From Phycisphaerales bacterium (GTDB lineage Bacteria; Planctomycetota; Phycisphaerae; UBA1845; Fen-1342), in contig JADJXS010000001.1 in the NCBI GenBank assembly GCA_016710275.1, positions 2,294,001-2,358,000 of the forward strand: a stretch of DNA of 64,000 nucleotides, in the 5' to 3' direction. Position 1 is the stretch's first letter. Every line of letters starts with the position of its first letter. Both the position numbers and the translations under genes were made by a program. The notes under the pieces are model-generated. The model saw nothing but the letters and a program-made list of their open reading frames with translations, ran no database searches and was not told the DNA's origin. Of the stretch, positions 7,124-17,341 are shown one piece after another.

Positions 7124-8734
7124 ATGAACGCGATGTCCAACCCCCTGCGGAAAATGGCGGCCCTCGCGGCGGCCGCGGTGCTCAGCGCCGCGGTGATCGG
7201 ACAGGATGGTGTGTCCGGCGGCGCAAGCCCGCTGAAGCTGACCGTCAGCGACGTCGGCTCGGCCGAGCAGGTCGTGCGCGTGCCGGCGAACAAATCGGTG
7301 ATGGTCGACTTCTCTCAGCCGGTGCGCGAGGTGCGCGTCGCCAAGGCGGATATCGCCGAGGTGGCGGCCGTCACGCCCAGGCAGATTCTCGTGACCGGGC
7401 GCTCGTTCGGCACGACGCAGATGATCGTGTGGCTCAATGAGACCGACCAGCGCGTCTTCGACCTGGTGGTCGATCTCGACCTGGATCGACTCGTCGCGAG
7501 TCTTCGCACTGCCGTGCCGCGGGCCAACGTTCGCGCTCACGCCGTGATGGACTCGGTGGTGCTGACCGGCACCGTGCCGGATGCAGATTCCGCGCAGCGC
7601 ATGCTGGAGCTGGCGGGGCTGTATGCCCGCAACATTGTCAACCACGTCAAGGTGGCCGGCGTTCAGCAGGTGCTGCTGCGCTGCACCGTGGCCGAGGTGA
7701 ACCGCCGCGCCGTCCGCCAGCTCGGCTTCAACGGCTGGATCGCGGGCGACAATGTGCGCGACATGTTCGGCATCTCGAATCTCAACGGCATCAACCCCGC
7801 GAACATTGGAGCGGCCGAGGGCGTCAACGTGCGGGGGCGGATTCCGTTCCTGGTCGGCGAGAACGGCATCCCGGTCACGGGCACGCCGTCGCTGTCGTTC
7901 GGCTTCCCGCGCGTGCAGATGCAGGTGTTCGTGCAGGCGCTGCGTGAGAACGGGCTGCTGCGCGTGCTGGCGGAGCCGAACCTGGTGACGGTCAACGGGT
8001 CGGAGGCGAACTTCCTCGCCGGCGGCGAATTTCCGATCCCGGTTCCGCAGTCCGGCGGCAGCGGCGGCACGACCATCACGATCGACTACCGCGAGTTCGG
8101 CGTGCGGTTGCGCTTTACGCCGGCGATCCTGGGCGACGGCATCATCCGGTTGCAGGTGGCGCCGGAGGTGAGCGAGCCGGACTTCTCGTCAGCGGTGACG
8201 ATCGGCGGCTTTGTCGTGCCGGGACTAGTGAATCGCCGGGTCGAGACCGTCGTTGAACTGGGCGATGGGCAGACGTTTGCGATCGGCGGGCTTCTGAGCG
8301 AGCGGGTGCGCGGAACGTCGCGAAAGATCCCGGCGCTGGGAGACATCCCCATTCTGGGGTCGCTGTTCAGCTCGGTGGAGTACCAGAGCGATGAGACCGA
8401 GCTGGTCATCCTGGTCACGCCGGAGCTGGTGGAGCCGTTGTCGCCGAACCAGATCACCAGCATCCCAGGCTCGCAAATGGTGCATCCGAACGATTATGAG
8501 CTGTTCGTCGAGGGCAAGCTCGAGGGCCACAACCCGGAGGTCAGCCCGATGATCCAGCGGCCGTCCACCGGCTGGCCGGTGCGGGCCGCGGAACTGCACG
8601 GCGCGAAGAACAATGAACCGCTCGATTCCGGCCACGGCGGCGGGCCGGCCGCGATCGGGCGCGGTCCTGCCAAGCCGATCGCGGCCCGTCTGCACGGGCC
8701 GGTCGGACCGGCGGGGGGCGACGAGACCTGGTAG
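7124..8734 (+). CDS. cpaC: Type II/IV-like secretin, CpaC/RcpA
   Basis: This 536-residue protein forms the outer-membrane ring through which the Flp pilus leaves. Residues 1-27 are a signal peptide (RKMAALAAAAVLSAAVIGQ). An N-terminal pilus-assembly domain (about 40-120) precedes a BON-like stretch (about 120-175). The secretin domain fills about 270-440 and includes VQMQVFVQALRENGLLRVLAEPNL, GGEFPIPVPQ and the terminal signature VETVVELGDGQTFAIGGLL. A C-terminal tail of about 90 residues, rich in Gly and Pro, follows. It sits 27 bases after cpaB. A 15-bp hairpin lies in the gap to tadG. Identification is firm; oligomer state and lipidation are not visible. Confidence 0.92.
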   Translation: MNAMSNPLRKMAALAAAAVLSAAVIGQDGVSGGASPLKLTVSDVGSAEQVVRVPANKSVMVDFSQPVREVRVAKADIAEVAAVTPRQILVTGRSFGTTQMIVWLNETDQRVFDLVVDLDLDRLVASLRTAVPRANVRAHAVMDSVVLTGTVPDADSAQRMLELAGLYARNIVNHVKVAGVQQVLLRCTVAEVNRRAVRQLGFNGWIAGDNVRDMFGISNLNGINPANIGAAEGVNVRGRIPFLVGENGIPVTGTPSLSFGFPRVQMQVFVQALRENGLLRVLAEPNLVTVNGSEANFLAGGEFPIPVPQSGGSGGTTITIDYREFGVRLRFTPAILGDGIIRLQVAPEVSEPDFSSAVTIGGFVVPGLVNRRVETVVELGDGQTFAIGGLLSERVRGTSRKIPALGDIPILGSLFSSVEYQSDETELVILVTPELVEPLSPNQITSIPGSQMVHPNDYELFVEGKLEGHNPEVSPMIQRPSTGWPVRAAELHGAKNNEPLDSGHGGGPAAIGRGPAKPIAARLHGPVGPAGGDETW

Positions 8735-8752
8735 GCGCGGGTTGCAGAGCAG

Positions 8753-8804
8753 CGCCGCAGCGCGGGCCTCTCCGGAACCTCCGGCGAGCGCCCGCGTTGC
8801 GGCG
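8753..8804 (+). terminator. Long-stem hairpin between cpaC and tadG
   Basis: The arms CGCCGCAGCGCGGGC (8753-8767) and GCCCGCGTTGCGGCG (8790-8804) pair over 15 positions with one G-U pair, around a 22-base loop that contains a small CCGG/CCGG hairpin of its own. There is no T-run, so termination is possible but unproven; it may set relative levels of secretin and TadG. Confidence 0.45.
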
Positions 8805-8888
8805 CGCCTGCGAAACGAGCCGCCTGACAGACGGGGGCCGACGCATGGGTATGGGATTCGGGGGTTCTTTGCATAGGGAGGGTGCAAG

Positions 8889-10742
8889 ATGATGGGACGC
8901 ATTCGCAACGTGCGATCGTCGTCGGCGCGCGAGTCGCCGCGCCGCACACTGGCGCCGCCGTCCGGAAGGTCGCGCACGGCACGTCGCACGCGCCGCGGCG
9001 GCGTAGTGGTTCAGGTCGCGGTGTTCTCCACCGTGATGCTGGGCATGGGGGCTTTGTCGGTGGACGTCGGCGCGATGTATGCCGCGCGCGCCGAGTTGCA
9101 GTCGGCCGTGGATGCGGCAGCGCTGGCGGCGGCCTCCAACCTGGCCGGCGAGGCCGGGGTGGATACGCGCGTGGCGGCCCGCGAGGCGGCGACCAAGTAC
9201 GCTCGTCTCAATCGCGTGCTGAACACCTACGGCGGCGTGGACGTCGTCCGCGACATCGAGTTCGGCAGTGCGGCGTATGACCCGCACAGCGGCGGATTCA
9301 CCTTCTCGCCGGGCACGCCGTCCACGGACGCGGTGCGCGTCACGGTGCGCCGCACGGATGACTCGGAGGGCGGGCCGATCCCGCTCGGGTTCGCCAACAT
9401 CTTCGGGTTCAATCGCGCCGAGCTGCGCGCCCGGGCGACCGCGGTTCTGATTCCGCGTGACATTGCGGTGGTGATCGACCTGTCCGGCTCGATGAGCTTT
9501 GACAGCCAGCTCTACCACTACAAGCAGTTCACCGGCGAAGTCGGGCAGGTGCGCAACGGCGTGCAGGTCAACCTGCGCGACATCTGGGCCGCGCTCAACG
9601 GGCCGATCCCGGATGTTCCGTATGTCCCGGGCGGTGAGAATGAGACGCAGTATGCCACCGACACCGGGCCGACGTTCGGCTACATGACGACCTGGGGCAA
9701 TGAGGTCGTGCCGGAGGTGTATAACCCCGTCTCGGATCCGGGACTTTGGTTCATGCCATCCGGTTCGAACACGTCAAATTCGACGGTCAACGGGTTGCTG
9801 CTCGCCAACGCGTACACCGCGGACGAAGTCAGCATCCTGATGAGCGGCAGCCGGGACAGCACGCGTGACGTGTGGCGCAACCGCGTCGGCGTCATGCTGG
9901 GGCTGGCGACGTGGCGAAGCGGTCGTCCGGGCGGACGGTCGGGCGGCGATGGCGACGCATTCGTGGAGAATGGCGAGATCACGTGGGTGGGGTATCCGTC
10001 GTGGGCGCCGGGGTGGCGCTGGACCGATTACATCGCGTACGTATCGAGCAACAGCTCGCGGATGCACACGGCCAACGCGAACCTGCGCTATCGTTTCGGT
10101 CTCAAGACCCTGACGAACTGGGCGCTGGAGTCCAAGCCGTCGAACAGTCAGACCAAGTTCGCCGGCACGCCGCAGCAGCCGCTGCAGGCGGTCAAGGACG
10201 CCGTGCGGGCCATGACGGACGTGATCAAGGACCTGGACTCAAACGATCACCTGTCGCTCGAGATCTTCGCGACGACGACGCGGCATGAGATCGATCTGAC
10301 GGGGAGTCTGGACCAGGTGCCGGACCGTCTGTATCTGCGCCAGGCCAGCCACTACAACGGCTCGACGAACATCGCCGGCGGCATTCAGGCCGGGATCGTG
10401 GAGCTGACCGGTGGTCGCTCGCGCATGGCGGCGCACAAGGTGATTGTGCTGATGTCTGACGGAAAGCCGAACATCGATGAGGACGGCAACTACGTCGGCA
10501 ACAACAGCTCGACTGTGTATGAGTGGTGTCGTGACCGCGCTCGGGCGGCACGCGACCTGGGCATCCGGATCTACACGGTCAGCGTCTCGAGTGACGCGGA
10601 CATGGATCTGATGGCCCAGATCGCCGGGATCGCCAACGGTCAGCACTTCCACGCGGAGGGAACGCCGGAAGAGTACTCGGACCAGCTCGAGGACATCTTC
10701 CGCACGCTGGGCGGCAAGCGCCCGGTAGTGTTGATCGAGTAG
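8889..10742 (+). CDS. tadG: TadG-like protein with vWA domain
   Basis: This 617-residue protein starts at the ATG at 8889, after GGGAGG. A basic leader of about 37 residues precedes a hydrophobic helix (39-60) with the Tad_N pattern, SVDVGAMYAARAELQSAVDAA, typical of TadG/TadE-like pseudopilins. A von Willebrand factor A domain follows. Its metal-ion-dependent adhesion motif is DLSGS at 197-201, and a later segment (MSDGKPNIDEDG) supports the fold. A large insert of about 150 residues, rich in Gly, Ser and aromatics (about 215-370), splits the vWA fold. The protein is expected at the cell surface or in the periplasm, perhaps as an adhesin or pilus-anchoring part. A clear intrinsic terminator follows. 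Confidence 0.88.
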   Translation: MMGRIRNVRSSSARESPRRTLAPPSGRSRTARRTRRGGVVVQVAVFSTVMLGMGALSVDVGAMYAARAELQSAVDAAALAAASNLAGEAGVDTRVAAREAATKYARLNRVLNTYGGVDVVRDIEFGSAAYDPHSGGFTFSPGTPSTDAVRVTVRRTDDSEGGPIPLGFANIFGFNRAELRARATAVLIPRDIAVVIDLSGSMSFDSQLYHYKQFTGEVGQVRNGVQVNLRDIWAALNGPIPDVPYVPGGENETQYATDTGPTFGYMTTWGNEVVPEVYNPVSDPGLWFMPSGSNTSNSTVNGLLLANAYTADEVSILMSGSRDSTRDVWRNRVGVMLGLATWRSGRPGGRSGGDGDAFVENGEITWVGYPSWAPGWRWTDYIAYVSSNSSRMHTANANLRYRFGLKTLTNWALESKPSNSQTKFAGTPQQPLQAVKDAVRAMTDVIKDLDSNDHLSLEIFATTTRHEIDLTGSLDQVPDRLYLRQASHYNGSTNIAGGIQAGIVELTGGRSRMAAHKVIVLMSDGKPNIDEDGNYVGNNSSTVYEWCRDRARAARDLGIRIYTVSVSSDADMDLMAQIAGIANGQHFHAEGTPEEYSDQLEDIFRTLGGKRPVVLIE

Positions 10743-10759
10743 AAACCTGCCGACGAATA

Positions 10760-10805
10760 CCGGAGAGCGGGTCGCAGCGCGGCTCGCTCTCCGGTTTCCT
10801 TTTTT
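10760..10805 (+). terminator. Rho-independent terminator after tadG
   Basis: The arms CCGGAGAGCG (10760-10769) and CGCTCTCCGG (10785-10794) pair perfectly over ten bases, followed by a T-rich tract (TTTCCTTTTTTT region, 10795-10805). It separates the pilin-to-tadG half of the locus from the cpaE-to-tadC half, so the ATPase and platform genes probably have their own promoter. Confidence 0.85.
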
Positions 10806-10842
10806 GACTGCCGCAGTTCCTGCGCGGACGGGGATTCCAACG

Positions 10843-12087
10843 GTGGCGGAACGCATCAGGGTCATCGTGGTGAACGCCGATGAGGACGCCGCGCCGGAGT
10901 TGCGCGCCCACCTCCTCGGACTGGAAGGCGTGAATATCGTCGCCGAGATCGACGAGCCTTCGCTCCTGCCGCAAGCGCTCGCGCAGTTTCAGGCCGAAGT
11001 GCTGCTCGTGCACCTGGACCCCAACCCGGTCGGCATGATGGAGGCCATCGCGCCGCTGATCGAGGCCCACAAGGGGCGGATCGCGGCGGTGTGCATGACC
11101 GAGGACCGCAACGCCGAGTTGGTCGTGCGGGCGATGCGGGCGGGCATGAAGGAGTTTCTCTGGAAGCCCTTCCCCCCGGAACAGCTCAACGAAATTCTGC
11201 AGCGCGTCGGAGCCGAGGGCCCGCGCGGCGGCGGGCGCATCGGCCGCGTGATGCCGGTGGTCGGCACGGCCGGCGGATCGGGAGCGACCTGCATCGCGGC
11301 GAACCTGGCGGTCGAGTTGGCGCAGTTGGAGGGGTATGACACGCCCACCGGCCGCGCCGCCGTCGCCGTGGTGGACCTGGACTTCCGCTTCGGCCAGGTG
11401 GCGATGTACCTCGATGCGCAGCCGCAATACACCATCGCCGAACTGTGCGACACGTCGGGCGCGATCGAGTCCGATCTGCTCGAGCGCGTCATGTTCAAGC
11501 ATCCCACGGGTGTGCATGTGCTGGCCCACCCGGTCGACCTGGCACAGGCGGAAAACATCAGCGCGGCGAACTGCGCGAGCGTGCTCGCCGCGCTGCAGTC
11601 CTACTACGACTATGTGGTGGTTGACGGGCCGGTGCGCATGGACGCCACCGCCAAGGCCGTCTTCGACATGACGGATGTACACCTGGTGGTATTCCAGTTG
11701 CTCGTGCCCTGCGTGCGGAACACGGAGCGCATGCTGCACGACATGAGCCGCAACGGGTTCTCGATGGATCGCGTCCGGCTGGTGTGCAACCGCCTTGGAC
11801 GCGACGCGGGCCTGCTGGAGCCGGCCGACGTGGAGGTCACGCTCGGGCGCAAGATCGACTGGTTCATCCCGGACGATTGGAAGACCTGCTGCACGGCCGT
11901 GAACATGGGGGCCACCCTGATGGATTACGCCCCCAAGTCCAAGCTGCGGGCGGCTTTTCAGAAGATGGCCGCGGGGGTGTCGCGTCCCGGTTCCACGTCG
12001 GCGGAACGGGGCGAGCCGGTGGCCGCGGGGGATGCCGGTGGGAAGCGCGGGTTGTTTTCGTTCCTGGCCGGGGGGCAGCGCGCCTGA
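10843..12087 (+). CDS. cpaE: Pilus localisation ATPase CpaE/TadZ
   Basis: The GTG at 10843 (VAERIRVIVVNADED) is the likely start: a TTG at 10804 lies inside the terminator's T-tract. The 414-residue protein has an atypical receiver-like N-terminal domain (1-120) and a ParA/MinD-type ATPase domain. The deviant Walker A region is VVGTAGGSGATCIAANLA at about 136-153, and DLDFRFGQVAMYLD follows. Gly and Ser replace the usual signature Lys (KGGxGKT), as is frequent in TadZ proteins, so ATP hydrolysis may be weak. It positions the Tad machine at the cell pole in other bacteria. The C-terminus ends in a Gly/Ala-rich tail. It is followed 62 bases later by cpaF. Confidence 0.88.
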   Translation: MAERIRVIVVNADEDAAPELRAHLLGLEGVNIVAEIDEPSLLPQALAQFQAEVLLVHLDPNPVGMMEAIAPLIEAHKGRIAAVCMTEDRNAELVVRAMRAGMKEFLWKPFPPEQLNEILQRVGAEGPRGGGRIGRVMPVVGTAGGSGATCIAANLAVELAQLEGYDTPTGRAAVAVVDLDFRFGQVAMYLDAQPQYTIAELCDTSGAIESDLLERVMFKHPTGVHVLAHPVDLAQAENISAANCASVLAALQSYYDYVVVDGPVRMDATAKAVFDMTDVHLVVFQLLVPCVRNTERMLHDMSRNGFSMDRVRLVCNRLGRDAGLLEPADVEVTLGRKIDWFIPDDWKTCCTAVNMGATLMDYAPKSKLRAAFQKMAAGVSRPGSTSAERGEPVAAGDAGGKRGLFSFLAGGQRA

Positions 12088-12149
12088 CCGGAAGATCGTG
12101 CGGCAGGGGCATGTGAGGCCCGGCCGATTGCGGATCGGAGGAGAGTGCA

Positions 12150-13640
<1,491 letters not shown>

Positions 13641-13722
13641 CCGGGGCGACGCGCGCTGCGGACGTGCGGCGATACGAACGGGACACCGACAGACTGCGGC
13701 GATGCGCCGCGGAGTGCGACCG

Positions 13723-14727
13723 ATGATGCTGGCACTGGAAATCTTCGGCGGGATGCAGAGCATCGTGCTGCTCCTGCTGCCGATCGCCGGCTCGATGATG
13801 CTCGCCTATGGTGTGCTGCAGATCGTCGTCGATCTGCGCTCGGCCAATCGGCGCAGGATCATGGACCGGCTCAAGGGCGGCAAGGATCCCAAGGCGGCGG
13901 CGGCCAAGAACGTCGCCGCCGACCTGCGGCGCGGGACCATGGAGGCCACCGGCTTCCTGGCCCGGCGTTTCATGCAATTCCGTTTCACCGCGGAATTGCA
14001 GCGCGTGCTGGAACAGGCCAACCTGCCCTGGACCGCGCCGACCGTGCTCGTCAACGTCTCGGCGGCGGCGTGCGTGCTGCTGGCGTTGCTGCTGCTGATC
14101 GGCGCGCAGCCCATTCCCGCGATCTGCGCCGCGGCGGCAGTGCTGGTGCTGCCACTGCTGTATGTATACCGGCGGCGCAAGGCGCGGCTGAAGAAGCTCA
14201 CCGAGCAGCTCCCGGACGTCTTCGAGCTGCTTTCGCAGGCGCTGCGCGCCGGCCATTCGCTGGCCAGCGGCATGCAGCTCATCGCCCGTGAAATGCCCGA
14301 TCCGGCCGGCACCGAGTTTGGCCGTGTCTTCCACGAGCAGAACCTCGGCCTCAAGATTGAGGATGCGCTCAAGAACATGGCCGAGCGCATTCGCGTGCTG
14401 GACGTGCGGTTCTTCGTCACGGCGGTGCTGATTCAGCGGCAGACCGGCGGCGACCTGGCGGAAGTGCTCGACAAGCTGGGAACCGTCATCCGCGACCGTA
14501 TCAAGCTGTTTGGCACGGTGCAGGCGCTGACCGCGGAGGGCCGGCTCTCGGGCTACGTCCTCCTGGCGCTGCCGGTGCTTGTGTTTGTCGCCATGCTCCA
14601 GGTGAACCCCGGCTACGCCAACCTGCTGATCGACACCGACATGGGGCGCATGGCCCTGACGGTGGCGATCGTGATGCAGTTGATGGGCTGGGCGATGATC
14701 AAGAAGATCGTGAACATCAAGGTCTAG
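13723..14727 (+). CDS. tadB: Tad inner-membrane platform protein TadB
   Basis: This 334-residue protein is a type II secretion F-domain membrane protein that forms the platform with TadC. I take the ATG at 13723, since GGAG lies seven bases before it; an in-frame ATG at 13702 has no such site. Hydrophobic segments occur near residues 12-34, 108-145, and two near the C-terminus (about 265-285 and 305-325). The T2SSF core contains LTEQLPDVFELLSQALRAGH and later DVRFFVTAVLIQRQTGGDLAEVL, both highly typical of TadB. The gene lies about 80 bases after cpaF and 34 bases before tadC. Identification is firm. Confidence 0.92.
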   Translation: MMLALEIFGGMQSIVLLLLPIAGSMMLAYGVLQIVVDLRSANRRRIMDRLKGGKDPKAAAAKNVAADLRRGTMEATGFLARRFMQFRFTAELQRVLEQANLPWTAPTVLVNVSAAACVLLALLLLIGAQPIPAICAAAAVLVLPLLYVYRRRKARLKKLTEQLPDVFELLSQALRAGHSLASGMQLIAREMPDPAGTEFGRVFHEQNLGLKIEDALKNMAERIRVLDVRFFVTAVLIQRQTGGDLAEVLDKLGTVIRDRIKLFGTVQALTAEGRLSGYVLLALPVLVFVAMLQVNPGYANLLIDTDMGRMALTVAIVMQLMGWAMIKKIVNIKV

Positions 14728-14761
14728 GCGCTCGAGCCGCCGGGCCGCGCAGGGGTGTGCC

Positions 14762-15709
14762 ATGGAAATCGCGTTGATCGCCGTGATGCTCGCGGCCTCC
14801 GCCGCCACCATCCTTTACAGCCTGTTGCCGCGCCGCGAGGATCAGCGCGACACGGTCCGCCGCCGGCTGGCCGGCGGGCGCGGCGTGGATGAGCAGAAAG
14901 AGCTGGCCGCCAAGGCCAAGACGATGGCGGCCGAGTCGCTGGTGCACAAGGCTCGACCGGCGCTGGATCGCCTCGTCATGCCGATTTCGGACGAGGAGCA
15001 GACCGCGCTGCGCACCAGGCTGGCCAGCGCCGGTTTTCGCAATCAGAACGCGCAGACCGTGTTTCTCGCCAGCAAGAGCATTATCGGTGTGGCAGCGCTG
15101 GCCATCGTCGCGGTCGCCGGCGTCACCGGCGGCTGGCAGCTCAGCTCCCTGATGGGGGGCATCGCCTTCGCCGCCGGCGTCGGGTTCATGCTTCCTAACA
15201 TGTGGCTGGGCATGGCCGTCTCTGCGCGCAAGGAGAAGATCCGCAACGGCCTGCCTGACACGCTCGACCTGATGGTGGTGTCCGTGGAGTCCGGGCTGGC
15301 TCTCGACGCCGCAATCAAGCGCGTCGGCGAGGAGATGGCCTCGGTGCACGCCGACCTTTCCGACGAAATGCGCATCGCCACGATGGAGGCCCAGATGGGC
15401 ATTCCGCGCGGGGAGGCGCTGGAGAACATGGGCCGGCGCTGCGGCCTCGACGAGGTCAGAAGCCTCGTGTCGGTGATTCTGCAGGCCGAGAAGTTCGGCA
15501 CCAGCATCGCCAAGGCGCTGCGGAACCAGGCGGACTCGCTCCGCACGAAGCGCCGTCAGGCCGCCGAGGAGCGCGCTCAGAAGACGGCGGTGAAGCTGAT
15601 GCTGCCGCTGGTCATTTTCATCTTCCCGGCGATGGGCGTCGTGCTGGCCGGACCGGCCGCGATCAAGATGATGCAGGCCGCGAAGGACAACCCGGCTCTG
15701 ATCAAGTAA
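14762..15709 (+). CDS. tadC: Tad inner-membrane platform protein TadC
   Basis: This 315-residue partner of TadB has an N-terminal membrane helix (MEIALIAVMLAASAATILYS), a middle pair of helices (about 95-145) and a C-terminal one (VKLMLPLVIFIFPAMGVVLAG). The conserved T2SSF segment includes GLPDTLDLMVVSVESGLALD and later RCGLDEVRSLVSVILQAEKFG. It ends the pilus locus on the plus strand; the next gene is convergent. No TPR protein (TadD) follows, although one is common in other Tad loci, so it may lie elsewhere. Identification is firm. Confidence 0.92.
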   Translation: MEIALIAVMLAASAATILYSLLPRREDQRDTVRRRLAGGRGVDEQKELAAKAKTMAAESLVHKARPALDRLVMPISDEEQTALRTRLASAGFRNQNAQTVFLASKSIIGVAALAIVAVAGVTGGWQLSSLMGGIAFAAGVGFMLPNMWLGMAVSARKEKIRNGLPDTLDLMVVSVESGLALDAAIKRVGEEMASVHADLSDEMRIATMEAQMGIPRGEALENMGRRCGLDEVRSLVSVILQAEKFGTSIAKALRNQADSLRTKRRQAAEERAQKTAVKLMLPLVIFIFPAMGVVLAGPAAIKMMQAAKDNPALIK

Positions 15710-15784
15710 GGCGGGCGTCGCCGTTGCACGGCTTGTGCGGTGCGCTGCACAGCCGATGTACCGAACCGGCCACGCTGGAATCGC

Positions 15785-16474
15785 TCACTGGTCGCGCTGT
15801 TGTGTGTCGTCCGACCGGCGGACGCGCGACTCGGAGTAGCGGCGCTCATAGATGTCGCTGCGCGCCAGCACGCTGCGCAGGGTTCGCCACAGGATCCAGA
15901 GGTCCAGGCCGACCGACAATCGCTCCACGTATTGCACGTCGAACTCGAGCTTCTGTTCGATCGTCAGCCCGCCGCGCCCGCTGATCTGCGCCAGGCCCGT
16001 CAGCCCCGGCTTCACCAGCAGCCGACCGCGCTGGCGGCCGTCCCACTCCGCCATCTGTTGAACGTACAGCGGTCGCGGGCCGACCAGCGACATTTCGCCG
16101 CGCAGCACGTTCAGCAGTTGCGGCAGCTCGTCCAGGCTTGTCTCGCGCAGCCACCGTCCGAAAGGCGTCACCCGCGGATCATCCCCGCTCTGAGGCGATT
16201 CCCCGTACGGATCCGCGTCGGTGCGCATCGTGCGGAACTTGTAGAGATCGAAGGACCGCCCGTCGCGCCCGGCGCGGCGCTGAAGAAAGAGCGCCGGCCC
16301 CGGGCTGTCGCGGCGAATCCGCCACGCGATCCAGCACATCGGCAGCAGGGCCAGCAGCAGGGCAATTGTCGCAGCGACGCGATCCAACGAGTGCTTGATC
16401 AGCAGATACGCCGCGGATGAGCGGCAGCGGACGGGTGGGGTCCGCTCGGCAAGAGCCGGGCCGTCAGGGGGCAT
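15785..16474 (-). CDS. Undecaprenyl-phosphate sugar transferase (bacterial sugar transferase family)
   Basis: This 229-residue protein belongs to the family that moves a sugar-1-phosphate from a nucleotide sugar onto undecaprenyl phosphate, the first step in many exopolysaccharide and O-antigen pathways. One membrane helix (about 30-50) precedes the catalytic part. Visible family motifs are DSPGPALFLQRRAGRDG, FDLYKFRTMRTDA, and TSLDELPQLLNVLRGEMSLVGPRP, followed by VKPGLTGLAQISGRG. It is the short form without the N-terminal multi-helix domain of WbaP. It is convergent with tadC and has no other polysaccharide genes directly beside it. Family assignment is firm; the sugar is unknown. Confidence 0.9.
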   Translation of the reverse strand: MPPDGPALAERTPPVRCRSSAAYLLIKHSLDRVAATIALLLALLPMCWIAWRIRRDSPGPALFLQRRAGRDGRSFDLYKFRTMRTDADPYGESPQSGDDPRVTPFGRWLRETSLDELPQLLNVLRGEMSLVGPRPLYVQQMAEWDGRQRGRLLVKPGLTGLAQISGRGGLTIEQKLEFDVQYVERLSVGLDLWILWRTLRSVLARSDIYERRYSESRVRRSDDTQQRDQ

Positions 16475-16558
16475 TCTCAGAGTCTATCAGCGGCCGAGCG
16501 GCGCAGCGAGACCGCCGAATCCAAAGGCGTGCGAAACATCGACGCGCGTTCCGAAAGC

Positions 16559-17341
16559 TCAAGAGCGCCGCAACAGGTTCCAGATTTCGGAGAGCGGGTG
16601 CCGCGAAGCGCTGACCGCGACATAGGGCCCGATCATCTGGGCGTTCACGTGAACGCCGCGCTCGCAGTATCCCACCGGACGCCCGCGTTTCAACTCGGCG
16701 GCGACGTCTTGCAGGCGGCCGCGGCAACCGGCGGGGGCGAGCTTCACGACAACCGGCTCGCCGCAGCACGTCAGCCGCACCTCGACCATTTTCATGCCGG
16801 CCCGGCAAATGCGCTCGGAGATGGAGACCAGCCGGATTTCGTGGCCTTTGCAGCCGGCGCTGCAGTCGAGGCACATGTCCTGGAAAGACCCCAGCGGCAC
16901 CCGATCCTGAGACGACGCGACCGTGCGAAATGTTCCTGCGGATGCGACCGCGTTTTCGTACTCGGTGACGATCCAACTGCCCGGCAAAGCCCCCGAATCG
17001 CGCGAACCCTGGCCCATCAGCCCCGAAATCCACCAGCCTCCCACCGCCATCACGACGACGGCGGCGACCGCGGCCCAGCCCTGAAGCCGGATGACGCGCG
17101 GCGCGCGGGTTTCACCGGAATCCGTACGGACGGCGCGAGAGACGGAATTCCATACGTCGGCCGGCATCGTGCCATCCAGCGACGCCCGTGCCGCCGCTGC
17201 GTCAATGCGCCTCTGCTCGGCTTCCGCCGCACGGCAGGCCGGGCAGGCGTCCAGATGTTCGCAGAGCGCGTCAGCCGCCGGCTCGTTCAGCTCGCAATCG
17301 AGGTGCCGGCTCAGAAGTGCAATTGCCTCTGCACAGGTCAT
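16559..17341 (-). CDS. Membrane anti-sigma factor with zinc-finger domain
   Basis: The ATG at 17341 overlaps the stop of the sigma gene (ATGA), so the two are coupled. The 260-residue protein opens with a putative zinc-finger (zf-HC2) anti-sigma domain: CEHLDACPACR at about 27-37 provides the H-x3-C-x2-C pattern. One membrane helix (GWAAVAAVVVMAVGGWWISGL, about 88-108) follows. The C-terminal half, expected outside the cytoplasm, has an unusual Cys-rich patch (DMCLDCSAGCKGH) and later LTCCGEP. That could be a redox- or metal-sensing region (inference). By analogy with other ECF pairs, it holds the neighbouring sigma factor inactive until a signal arrives. Confidence 0.85.
   Translation of the reverse strand: MTCAEAIALLSRHLDCELNEPAADALCEHLDACPACRAAEAEQRRIDAAAARASLDGTMPADVWNSVSRAVRTDSGETRAPRVIRLQGWAAVAAVVVMAVGGWWISGLMGQGSRDSGALPGSWIVTEYENAVASAGTFRTVASSQDRVPLGSFQDMCLDCSAGCKGHEIRLVSISERICRAGMKMVEVRLTCCGEPVVVKLAPAGCRGRLQDVAAELKRGRPVGYCERGVHVNAQMIGPYVAVSASRHPLSEIWNLLRRS

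Noticed and set aside
10804..10842. A TTG start for CpaE at 10804
   Set aside because: It lies in the T-tract of the tadG terminator; the GTG at 10843 is more consistent.
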